From Streptomycetaceae bacterium (GTDB lineage Bacteria; Actinomycetota; Actinomycetes; Nanopelagicales; Nanopelagicaceae), in NCBI GenBank assembly GCA_027488165.1, contig JAIYCF010000077.1, positions 1 to 5,342 on the forward strand: a DNA stretch of 5,342 bases. Reading direction: 5' to 3'. Positions 1-5,342 of this stretch are shown here, in pieces; the stretch's first letter is position 1, and each line of letters opens with the position of its first letter. The notes under the pieces were generated by a model that worked only from the letters and a program-made list of their open reading frames with translations, ran no database searches and was not told the DNA's origin. The position numbers and the translations under genes are program-made.

Positions 1-1630
1 GGTGAAGCATTTCTAATTCAAAACCACTTTGGGCATAATCGCGACCAATTGTTGTAAAGCAGTGAGGACAAGTAACAACAACTTTCTTCTTGCCCTTAGG
101 ACGACCAGCGAATACTTCGTTAAAGGTTTCGATATTTTCGCGCGAAAGAATTTGATAAAGGAATTCGTTACCAGCGCGACGAGCAGGATCACCGGTACAT
201 GTTTCGCGTTTTCCTAGTACAGCAAAGTTAACACCTGCCATATATAGAAGCTCTGCCACAGCCTTTGTAGTTTTCTTAGCGCGTTCTTCATAAGCACCAG
301 CGCAACCAACCCAGAATAAATACTCAACTTCATCTGGCAATACGCCTTCAACAACGCGCACTGGGAAATCACATTCGGCGATCCAGCCTTCACGATCTTG
401 TTTATTTGCACCCCATGGGTTGCCGGCCTTTTCGAGATTACGGAATGTGCCACCGAGTTCTGAAGGAAATTCTGATTCAACTAAAACTTGGAAACGGCGC
501 ATATTTACGATGTGATCAACGTGTTCGATATCAACCGGACATTCATTTACACATGCGCCACATGAGGTACAAGACCACAAAACATCAAGTGAAATAGGGG
601 CGTTTTCGCCTACTAGCGCCTCTGTTTCAACAACCTTTGCCATTGCGTGATCGCGCATCGCCATGATTAAAAGCTTTGGCGACAACGGTTTATCTGTGTG
701 CCAAGCAGGACATTGCGATTGGCAACGACCGCATTCGGTACAGCTGGTCATATCCAGCAGACCCTTCCAAGAAATATCTGCGCGGTTTCCTAAACCAAAG
801 ACATCATCTTCTGCAGGATCTTCAAAGTTAACTGGCTTACCGTGCGACATCATTTCAGGAAGTGCGCCTAGAGATGCGCTGCCATCACTGTTGCGCTTGT
901 AGTAAATATTGAAGAAAGCCAAGAAGCGGTGCCAAGCAATTCCCATTGTGAAGTTATTTGCAATCACAATGAACCAAGTCATTGATACAACTATCTTTGC
1001 GGTTGCCACCCAAACAATTGCGCTCTCAAGGGCGGCAACACTCATACCTTGGAATGCGAGTACTGCTGGCCAAGAGATTGCGTAATTCCAATTCCAACTC
1101 TCTTTACCAAGCAGCGCACCTTCAAGACCGCGAAGAGCAAATACACAAAAGACAATCGCCAGGATTGTCGCTTCAACGTAATACGCCTTACCCATGCCTG
1201 AGCCTTGGAAACGATTAAGCATGCGGAAACGAGTTACTTGGCGAATACCAATTAAAGTAACGATTCCAATTCCGGTAAGCGCTGCAATTGTTTCGGCAAA
1301 GAGTTCATAAACAACCCAATGTCCAATAACTGGCAACACAAATTCCGGATTAATAACTTGGCCATAAGCGGTAACCAAAGTTCCAAAGAGCGCACCGAAT
1401 CCGATCATTACAAACCAGTGTGCAATTCCGGTTGCAGTGAAGTTGAGCATCTTGGTGTGGCCCAAAACTTCCTTCAACATATTTTTAAATCGCGCCCCAC
1501 GATCACCCCTGCGCGTTGGATCAGGTTGGCCCTTGCGATAAATCGCAATCAGCTGTGGCACCCGAACCGCCAACAACCCCAGCGCAACGACAGTGATCAG
1601 GTACGAAAGGGTGGCCAGAGCGATTTGCAT
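1..1630 (-). CDS. Membrane-bound heterodisulfide-reductase-like (Fe-S) oxidoreductase, C-terminus cut by window edge
   Basis: Reading the - strand from the ATG at 1628-1630 gives 543 uninterrupted codons to the left edge. Residues 1-240 are hydrophobic, with about five membrane segments (near 3-21, 65-90, 106-131, 150-170, 205-230). Histidines at 58, 71, 104 and 234 could ligate haem b, as in NarI/HdrE-like anchors. Two CxxCxxCxxxCP motifs (C297-C307 and C354-C364) should each bind a 4Fe-4S cluster. A CCG-type cysteine-rich domain follows: GCAGAYEERA with C443, TCTGDPARR with C478, and CPHC at 521-524. This order matches actinobacterial proteins like M. tuberculosis Rv0338c, thought to pass electrons between a membrane carrier and an unknown partner; the substrate is not established. 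Family members usually exceed 700 residues, so the end is missing. An in-frame stop at 1640-1642 leaves this ATG as the only plausible start; no Shine-Dalgarno precedes it. Family confident, reaction unknown. Confidence 0.93.
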   Translation of the reverse strand, partial: MQIALATLSYLITVVALGLLAVRVPQLIAIYRKGQPDPTRRGDRGARFKNMLKEVLGHTKMLNFTATGIAHWFVMIGFGALFGTLVTAYGQVINPEFVLPVIGHWVVYELFAETIAALTGIGIVTLIGIRQVTRFRMLNRFQGSGMGKAYYVEATILAIVFCVFALRGLEGALLGKESWNWNYAISWPAVLAFQGMSVAALESAIVWVATAKIVVSMTWFIVIANNFTMGIAWHRFLAFFNIYYKRNSDGSASLGALPEMMSHGKPVNFEDPAEDDVFGLGNRADISWKGLLDMTSCTECGRCQSQCPAWHTDKPLSPKLLIMAMRDHAMAKVVETEALVGENAPISLDVLWSCTSCGACVNECPVDIEHVDHIVNMRRFQVLVESEFPSELGGTFRNLEKAGNPWGANKQDREGWIAECDFPVRVVEGVLPDEVEYLFWVGCAGAYEERAKKTTKAVAELLYMAGVNFAVLGKRETCTGDPARRAGNEFLYQILSRENIETFNEVFAGRPKGKKKVVVTCPHCFTTIGRDYAQSGFELEMLH

Positions 1631-1636
1631 AACGCG

Positions 1637-1642
1637 AGGCTA
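1637..1642 (-). promoter_or_regulatory. Possible -10 element for leaderless transcription of the Fe-S reductase gene
   Basis: On the - strand the hexamer TAGCCT fits the TANNNT pattern of actinobacterial -10 boxes. It ends six bases before the ATG, the geometry expected when transcription begins at the start codon. The absence of any purine-rich ribosome binding site upstream of this ATG supports leaderless translation, which is common in Actinobacteria. No convincing -35 box lies 16-18 bases further upstream, so this is a weak call. Confidence 0.25.
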
Positions 1643-1675
1643 CCGATCACGACCACGATTTACCTTGAGATGAAC

Positions 1676-1745
1676 CCTTTGAATTCCGCCAGGAAAGCCG
1701 ACTGTAAAAGGCTTTTCCCCAGTCGGCGATGGTGGAATTCAAAGG
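1676..1745. repeat. Long imperfect palindrome (extended hairpin) between the divergent genes
   Basis: The outer arms 1676-1690 (CCTTTGAATTCCGCC) and 1731-1745 (GGTGGAATTCAAAGG) pair over 15 positions, with one G-T mismatch at 1688/1733. An inner perfect 8-bp stem joins 1697-1704 (GCCGACTG) to 1720-1727 (CAGTCGGC). A second, mutually exclusive stem is possible between 1692-1699 (GGAAAGCC) and 1710-1718 (GGCTTTTCC) with one bulge. The palindrome ends three bases before the candidate dnaK -35 box. It lies upstream of both flanking genes, so it is not placed as a terminator for either. It could be a regulator site, a dispersed repeat unit, or part of a leader of the - strand gene; the sequence alone does not decide. 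Confidence 0.75.
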
Positions 1746-1748
1746 TGG

Positions 1749-1777
1749 GGAATAACTAGGTCAATCCCAGAGTTATA
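1749..1777 (+). promoter_or_regulatory. Candidate ECF sigma-H/sigma-E-type promoter of the dnaK operon
   Basis: GGAATA at 1749-1754 is followed after 17 bases by GTTATA at 1772-1777. This matches the GGAAYA-N16-19-GTT pattern known for SigH-type stress sigma factors in Mycobacterium and Corynebacterium, where dnaK belongs to the SigH regulon. It would place the transcription start near 1784, just before the first HAIR site, and give an untranslated leader of about 120 bases. The match is by eye. A vegetative promoter could also exist: TAGGAT at 1821-1826, inside HAIR 2, fits TANNNT but lacks a good -35 box. Confidence 0.5.
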
Positions 1778-1791
1778 CGGGATGGCCCAAC

Positions 1792-1812
1792 CTTGAGTCG
1801 CACCAACTCAAC
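1792..1812. promoter_or_regulatory. HAIR operator 1 (HspR-binding inverted repeat)
   Basis: CTTGAGT at 1792-1798, seven spacer bases, then ACTCAAC at 1806-1812. The HAIR consensus bound by HspR is CTTGAGT-N7-ACTCAAG, so 13 of 14 arm positions match and only the last base differs. The site precedes dnaK, as in Streptomyces and mycobacteria, and its presumed regulator is encoded at the end of the same operon (5174 onward). If the promoter at 1749-1777 is right, the site lies just downstream of the transcription start, where a bound repressor would block early elongation or clearance. Confidence 0.88.
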
Positions 1813-1814
1813 CT

Positions 1815-1835
1815 TTTGAGTAGGATCGACTCAGG
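1815..1835. promoter_or_regulatory. HAIR operator 2 (HspR-binding inverted repeat)
   Basis: TTTGAGT at 1815-1821, seven spacer bases, then ACTCAGG at 1829-1835. This is 12 of 14 matches to the HAIR arms, so it is weaker than site 1. It begins 23 bases after site 1 begins, about two helical turns, so two HspR dimers could bind on roughly the same face of the DNA. Tandem HAIR copies upstream of dnaK are known in other actinobacteria. Confidence 0.8.
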
Positions 1836-1845
1836 TTAGAGCAGC

Positions 1846-1868
1846 CTCAACCCCAGATCGGGCTTGAG
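1846..1868 (+). other. Small hairpin in the dnaK leader
   Basis: CTCAACCC at 1846-1853 can pair with GGGCTTGAG at 1860-1868, with one bulged C and a six-base loop. It sits 34 bases before the dnaK start and upstream of the ribosome binding site, which it does not sequester. The right arm contains CTTGAGA (1863-1869), resembling a HAIR half-site. It has no run of T after it and is unlikely to terminate. Function unknown; it may be chance or a degenerate third HspR site. Confidence 0.4.
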
Positions 1869-1886
1869 ATGAGCTAAGAAACGTAA

Positions 1887-1894
1887 AGAAGGAG
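1887..1894 (+). promoter_or_regulatory. Strong ribosome binding site of dnaK
   Basis: AGAAGGAG ends eight bases before the ATG at 1903, a near-ideal Shine-Dalgarno sequence and spacing. It fixes the dnaK start and is the strongest ribosome binding site in the operon. grpE (AAGG at 3724-3727, seven-base spacing), dnaJ (GGAG at 4238-4241, twelve-base spacing) and hspR (TAAGG at 5162-5166, seven-base spacing) have shorter ones lying inside the preceding genes. Confidence 0.9.
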
Positions 1895-1902
1895 CAATAC
1901 AC

Positions 1903-3732
1903 ATGGCTAGAGCAGTCGGAATCGACCTCGGAACTACAAACAGCTGCGTATCGGTACTCGAAGGTGGAGAGCCAACAGTTATCGCCAACGCAGAAGGCGC
2001 TCGCACAACCCCATCGATCGTCGCCTTTGCCAAAAACGGTGAAGTCCTCGTCGGTGAAGTTGCTAAGCGTCAGTCAGTGACAAACGTTGAACGCACAATC
2101 CGTTCCGTTAAGCGTCACATGGGTACTAACTGGACCATGGATATCGATGGCAAGAAGTACACACCACAAGAAATTTCTGCACGCGTTCTACAAAAGTTAA
2201 AGCGCGATGCTGAGGCATATCTCGGAGAAACCGTAACCGATGCAGTTATTACTGTTCCTGCTTACTTCTCTGATGCCGAACGTCAAGCAACAAAAGAAGC
2301 CGGCGAAATCGCTGGTCTAAATGTTTTGCGCATTATCAACGAACCAACTGCGGCAGCGCTCGCATACGGTCTTGATAAAGCAGATCAAGAACAAACAATT
2401 CTCGTATTCGACCTTGGTGGCGGAACATTCGACGTTTCACTACTTGAAATCGGCGACGGTGTTGTTGAAGTAAAAGCAACCGCTGGTGATAACCACCTTG
2501 GTGGAGATGACTGGGATCAAGCACTCGTTGACTACCTAGTTCAAACATTCGGTTCAAAGAACGGAATTGATTTAACTAAAGACAAGATGGCGATGCAACG
2601 TGTTCGTGAAGCTGCTGAAAAGGCAAAGATCGAGCTCTCATCATCACAGCAAGCTTCAGTTAACTTGCCTTACATCACTGTTGATGCAGAGAAGAATCCA
2701 CTCTTCCTTGACGAGACAATTACCCGCGCACAATTCCAAACACTTACAGCGCCACTTCTAGAACGTTGCAAGAAGCCATTCCAGCAAGTTCTTAAGGACT
2801 CTGGAATCGCAATCGGTAACATCAAGAGCGTTGTACTTGTTGGCGGTTCAACTCGTATGCCAGCGGTCGTTGATCTAGTTCGCGATCTAACTGGCGGAAA
2901 AGAGCCAAATAAGGGCGTAAATCCTGATGAGGTAGTTGCAGTTGGTGCATCACTTCAAGCGGGTGTTCTTAAGGGTGAAGTTAAGGATGTTCTCCTTCTC
3001 GATGTAACACCACTAACACTTGGTATTGAAACCAAGGGCGGCGTTATGACCAAGATGATCGAGCGCAACACAACTATCCCTACAAAGCGCAGCGAAATCT
3101 TTACAACTGCTGATGACAATCAGCCAGCTGTTCAGATTCAGGTTTACCAGGGCGAGCGTGAAATGGCTGCTTACAACAAGAAGCTAGGCATGTTCGAACT
3201 AACCGGAATCGCACCAGCTCCACGCGGAGTTCCACAAGTTGAAGTTACCTTCGACATTGACGCAAACGGAATCGTTCACGTATCTGCTAAAGATCTCGCA
3301 ACTGGCAAAGAACAATCAGTCACAATCAGCGGTGGATCTGCTCTTTCTAAGGAAGAGATCGATCGCATGATGGCAGATGCAGAAGCCCACGCTGCTGAAG
3401 ATAAGCAACGTAAGGAAGAAGCAGAGATCCGCAACAACGGAGACTCACTCGTCTACCAGACTGAAAAGTTCATCGCAGATAATGCAGAAAAACTTTCAGA
3501 AGGTGAAGCAGCTGAGAAGAAGACTGAAGTTGAAGCAGCTCTTGCTGAACTTAAGACTGCACTCGGCGGCGCTAACTTCGAATCAATCAAGTCAAACACC
3601 GAAAAGGTTGCAACGCTTAGCCAAGCACTTGGCGCAGCGATGTATGCCGCAGCAGGTGCAGCAGCCGGAGATGGCGCAGCAACTGAAGACGGTGTTGAAG
3701 ACGCAGAGGTAGTTGACGAAGGCAAGGCATAA
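1903..3732 (+). CDS. dnaK: Molecular chaperone DnaK (Hsp70)
   Basis: 609-residue cytoplasmic Hsp70 ATPase that binds and releases exposed hydrophobic peptides in nascent, misfolded or aggregated proteins, driven by DnaJ and GrpE. All three Hsp70 signatures are present: IDLGTTNS at 7-14, FDLGGGTFD at 169-177 and VVLVGGSTRMP at 310-320. Catalytic Lys70 is conserved, as is the interdomain linker DVLLLDV (362-368). A complete beta-sandwich substrate domain (about 370-480), a helical lid and an Ala/Gly-rich acidic tail with the conserved EVVD follow. The roughly 24-residue nucleotide-domain insertion of E. coli DnaK after residue 75 is absent, as in Gram-positive DnaKs. Asn197 stands where E. coli has the autophosphorylated Thr199, as in Gram-positive homologues. 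Length is close to mycobacterial and Streptomyces DnaK. First gene of the operon, two bases before grpE, and likely also the HspR co-repressor. Confidence 0.99.
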   Translation: MARAVGIDLGTTNSCVSVLEGGEPTVIANAEGARTTPSIVAFAKNGEVLVGEVAKRQSVTNVERTIRSVKRHMGTNWTMDIDGKKYTPQEISARVLQKLKRDAEAYLGETVTDAVITVPAYFSDAERQATKEAGEIAGLNVLRIINEPTAAALAYGLDKADQEQTILVFDLGGGTFDVSLLEIGDGVVEVKATAGDNHLGGDDWDQALVDYLVQTFGSKNGIDLTKDKMAMQRVREAAEKAKIELSSSQQASVNLPYITVDAEKNPLFLDETITRAQFQTLTAPLLERCKKPFQQVLKDSGIAIGNIKSVVLVGGSTRMPAVVDLVRDLTGGKEPNKGVNPDEVVAVGASLQAGVLKGEVKDVLLLDVTPLTLGIETKGGVMTKMIERNTTIPTKRSEIFTTADDNQPAVQIQVYQGEREMAAYNKKLGMFELTGIAPAPRGVPQVEVTFDIDANGIVHVSAKDLATGKEQSVTISGGSALSKEEIDRMMADAEAHAAEDKQRKEEAEIRNNGDSLVYQTEKFIADNAEKLSEGEAAEKKTEVEAALAELKTALGGANFESIKSNTEKVATLSQALGAAMYAAAGAAAGDGAATEDGVEDAEVVDEGKA

Positions 3733-3734
3733 AC

Positions 3735-4244
3735 ATGACAGAACAAACAACTGAACAAGTTGTTGAGACTGTTGAAGATGTAGTTGAAGCAGTGGAGGCT
3801 GCCCCGGTTCAGGAAACTGATCCGGTGGCAGCGCTCACCGCTGATTTACAACGACTTCAGGCCGAATACGCCAACTATCGCAAACGCGTAGAACGCGATC
3901 GTTCACTTGCTCACGAGTTAGCAATTGGTGGAGTTTTAACTGAACTTCTTGCAACTCTCGATGACATTACGCGCGCCACTGAACACGGTGAGTTAACTGG
4001 TGGATTTAAATCTGTTGCAGATCAAATCTCTGCCGTAACAACTCGACTTGGTTTAGAAAAGTACGGTACCGAAGGCGATGAATTTGACCCACAAATCCAT
4101 GAAGCACTTCTGCATGACACAAGTGCTGATGTAAAGGTGCCAACTGCTTCAAAGATTTTGCAGCCAGGATATAAATATAAAGAACGTATCCTGCGCCCAG
4201 CTCGCGTTGCAGTTACCGATCCAGCCGAAACGACCGCGGAGTAA
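3735..4244 (+). CDS. grpE: Nucleotide exchange factor GrpE
   Basis: 169-residue GrpE, the cytoplasmic dimeric factor that opens the DnaK nucleotide domain to release ADP and can act as a thermosensor. An acidic, poorly conserved N-terminus (1-30) leads into the long dimerising helix, with LQRLQAEYANYRKRVERDR at 38-56. A four-helix-bundle region (about 60-105) and the C-terminal beta-wing follow. The wing has the family signature around FDPQIHEAL (117-125), and VPTASKILQPGYKYKERILRPARV (135-158) closes the domain. Residues after 160 are a short Thr/Glu tail. The start lies two bases after the dnaK stop, with AAGG at 3724-3727 as ribosome binding site, so translation is probably coupled. It is shorter than some high-GC actinobacterial GrpEs, mainly in the terminal extensions. 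Confidence 0.98.
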   Translation: MTEQTTEQVVETVEDVVEAVEAAPVQETDPVAALTADLQRLQAEYANYRKRVERDRSLAHELAIGGVLTELLATLDDITRATEHGELTGGFKSVADQISAVTTRLGLEKYGTEGDEFDPQIHEALLHDTSADVKVPTASKILQPGYKYKERILRPARVAVTDPAETTAE

Positions 4245-4253
4245 ACACTTTCC

Positions 4254-5177
4254 ATGGCCGCTAAAGACCTTTACGAAAAGGATTTCTACAAGATTTTGGG
4301 CGTTGGCAAATCTGCCAGCCCCGATGAGATCAAAAAGAAATACCGTTCTTTAGCGCGCGAACTTCACCCTGATAAAACTAAGGGCGATACCGCAATGGAA
4401 GAGAAATTTAAAGCTGTATCTGAGGCATACGACATCTTGTCTGATGGAAAAAAGCGCGCTGAATACGATCAAGCGCGCGACATGTTCGAACGTGGAGGCT
4501 TTCGTGCTCCACAAGGTGGACAGAATTTCCAAGGCGGAGATTTCTCCGACATCTTCGGTGGTGGAAACCCACAAGATATCTTTGCAAATCTATTCGGTGG
4601 CGGTGGTCGTCGCGGCCCACGCAAAGGACAAGATTTACAAACCGAAGCAACTATTACCTTTAAAGAAGCTGCATTTGGAACAACACTAGAACTTCGCTTA
4701 TCTGCAGACGGCGGACCGTCACAAAATATTTCAGCACGTGTTCCTGCCGGCGTAAATGATGGCGCGAAGATTCGCGTTAAAGGCAAAGGTTCAAAAGGTG
4801 AAGCAGGTCCCGGTGATCTCTTTATCTTGCTACACGTAAAGCCCCACGCTGTTTTTTCACGTAAAGGCGAGAACATTGCAATAACTGTTCCAGTTACCTT
4901 TACCGAAGCAACTCTTGGCGGAGATATTAAAGTGCCAACCCTTGCAGGTGATGAAGTTACTTTACGCATCGCACCAGGAACTTCTAACGGTCGTGTTCTA
5001 CGCGTCAAAGGTCGCGGAATCACCAAGGGAACAACCGTTGGAGATTTACTTGTAACCATCGAAGTGCAAGTGCCACAACGCGTTGAAGGTGCCGCACTTG
5101 AAGCACTTAAAAAATATGCTGAAGCGATGTCGGATAATGATATCCGTAAAGAATTTAACACTAAGGCGTTGCAATGA
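4254..5177 (+). CDS. dnaJ: J-domain co-chaperone DnaJ, class II form without zinc finger
   Basis: 307-residue Hsp40 that delivers substrate to DnaK and stimulates its ATPase. The J-domain (about 10-73) carries the essential HPD at 38-40, and a Gly/Phe-rich linker spans about 80-123. Two C-terminal beta-barrel domains follow (about 124-195 and 196-275, with VTFTEATLGGDIKVPTL and the GRVLRVKGRG repeat), then a short C-terminal helix. The four CxxCxGxG repeats of the zinc finger expected in the operon DnaJ are missing. Barrel I runs straight from LELRLSADGG (145-154) into ISARVPAGV (159-167), and the protein contains no cysteine at all. This makes it a class II (CbpA-like) J-protein by architecture, though its place and sequence point to the actinobacterial dnaJ1 line. 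It starts nine bases after grpE, with GGAG at 4238-4241 as ribosome binding site. The stop overlaps the hspR start (ATGA). Confidence 0.96.
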   Translation: MAAKDLYEKDFYKILGVGKSASPDEIKKKYRSLARELHPDKTKGDTAMEEKFKAVSEAYDILSDGKKRAEYDQARDMFERGGFRAPQGGQNFQGGDFSDIFGGGNPQDIFANLFGGGGRRGPRKGQDLQTEATITFKEAAFGTTLELRLSADGGPSQNISARVPAGVNDGAKIRVKGKGSKGEAGPGDLFILLHVKPHAVFSRKGENIAITVPVTFTEATLGGDIKVPTLAGDEVTLRIAPGTSNGRVLRVKGRGITKGTTVGDLLVTIEVQVPQRVEGAALEALKKYAEAMSDNDIRKEFNTKALQ

Positions 5178-5342
5178 GCGATAAAGATAAATCTGCAAAG
5201 GATTTAGATAGCCAACAACCGGATGATGAAGCAGGGCTGTACGTCATCTCGGTTGCGGCAGAACTTTCTGTGCTACATCCCCAAACACTTCGCCAATACT
5301 ATCGCTTAGTTTTAGTTTCACCAAATCGCACAGTTGGTCGCA
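5174..5342 (+). CDS. hspR: Heat-shock repressor HspR (MerR family), C-terminus cut by window edge
   Basis: The ATG at 5174 shares four bases with the dnaJ stop (ATGA) and has TAAGG at 5162-5166 as ribosome binding site. The 56 visible codons begin with a charged tail (1-21). The MerR-type winged helix-turn-helix follows: LYVISVAAELSVLHPQTLRQ at 22-41, then YYRLVLVSPNRTVGR at 42-56. ISVAAEL, HPQTLR and LVSPxRT are characteristic of HspR, the repressor that binds HAIR sites and controls dnaK operons in actinobacteria. The fourth position of dnaK-grpE-dnaJ-hspR and the two HAIR sites before dnaK support autoregulation. Within the usually conserved Y-D-R-L-G-L-V stretch this protein reads Y-Y-R-L-V-L-V, so Asp and Gly are replaced at residues 43 and 46. 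The rest of the gene lies beyond the right edge. Confidence 0.94.
   Translation, partial: MSDKDKSAKDLDSQQPDDEAGLYVISVAAELSVLHPQTLRQYYRLVLVSPNRTVGR

Noticed and set aside
1664..1673. Ten-base direct repeat CTTGAGATGA, also at 1863-1872
   Set aside because: Short, without a matching second arm at the HAIR spacing in either place; not enough to call an operator or a functional repeat.
1697..1727. Rho-independent terminator from the inner stem of the palindrome
   Set aside because: No gene ends nearby on either strand, and no T-run follows the stem in either direction.
1319..1759. 146-codon + strand open frame covering the start of the Fe-S gene and the palindrome
   Set aside because: It lies opposite the membrane domain of a clear gene, has no ribosome binding site and gives a low-complexity polar product resembling no family.
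1736..1764. Vegetative-type promoter on the - strand (TTGACC at 1759-1764, TGAATT at 1736-1741, 17-base spacing)
   Set aside because: The -35 box is good but the -10 hexamer matches the consensus at only three positions and lies in the palindrome arm. Kept only as an alternative to the leaderless start.
4469..5161. 230-codon open frame on the - strand inside dnaJ
   Set aside because: It is antisense to a well-conserved DnaJ, its product is rich in Pro, Ser and Arg with no recognisable domain, and it mirrors the codon pattern of dnaJ. It is a shadow frame.
5161..5177. End of the operon after dnaJ
   Set aside because: No terminator is present, and the hspR start overlaps the dnaJ stop with its own ribosome binding site, so the operon continues.

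Overview
The window is a piece of a low-GC actinobacterial chromosome. It carries the start of the heat-shock operon dnaK-grpE-dnaJ-hspR on the + strand. Facing away from it on the - strand is a membrane-anchored iron-sulfur oxidoreductase of the heterodisulfide-reductase-like family. The actinobacterial assignment rests on four things: the gene order ending in a MerR-type hspR, two HspR-associated inverted repeats (HAIR) before dnaK, a Gram-positive-type DnaK, and an Fe-S protein resembling M. tuberculosis Rv0338c. By eye, base composition is a little under half G+C, with many AT-ending codons. That is unusual for the phylum and fits streamlined freshwater Actinobacteria (acI / Nanopelagicales, e.g. 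Planktophila-like). The lineage is an inference, not a proof.

Layout. 1-1630 (-): N-terminal 543 codons of the Fe-S reductase; its C-terminus lies beyond the left edge. 1631-1902: divergent intergenic region with a long imperfect palindrome (1676-1745), a candidate sigma-H-type promoter (1749-1777), two tandem HAIR operators (1792-1812 and 1815-1835), a small leader hairpin (1846-1868) and a strong ribosome binding site. 1903-3732: dnaK. 3735-4244: grpE. 4254-5177: dnaJ, lacking the zinc-finger domain. 5174-5342: hspR, running off the right edge.

How the genes work together. DnaK (Hsp70 ATPase), DnaJ (J-domain co-chaperone) and GrpE (nucleotide exchange factor) form one folding machine. HspR is the operon's likely autorepressor: in characterised actinobacteria it binds HAIR sites, with DnaK as co-repressor, so that unfolded protein titrating DnaK releases repression. 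The intergenic region suggests two layers of control, activation by an ECF sigma factor of the SigH/SigE type and repression by HspR. The genes are tightly packed (2-nt gap, 9-nt gap, 4-nt overlap), indicating one transcript.

No wholly new system is visible. The points most worth a second look are the zinc-finger-less DnaJ in the operon, two unusual residues in the HspR DNA-binding helix region, and the large palindrome abutting the candidate dnaK promoter.
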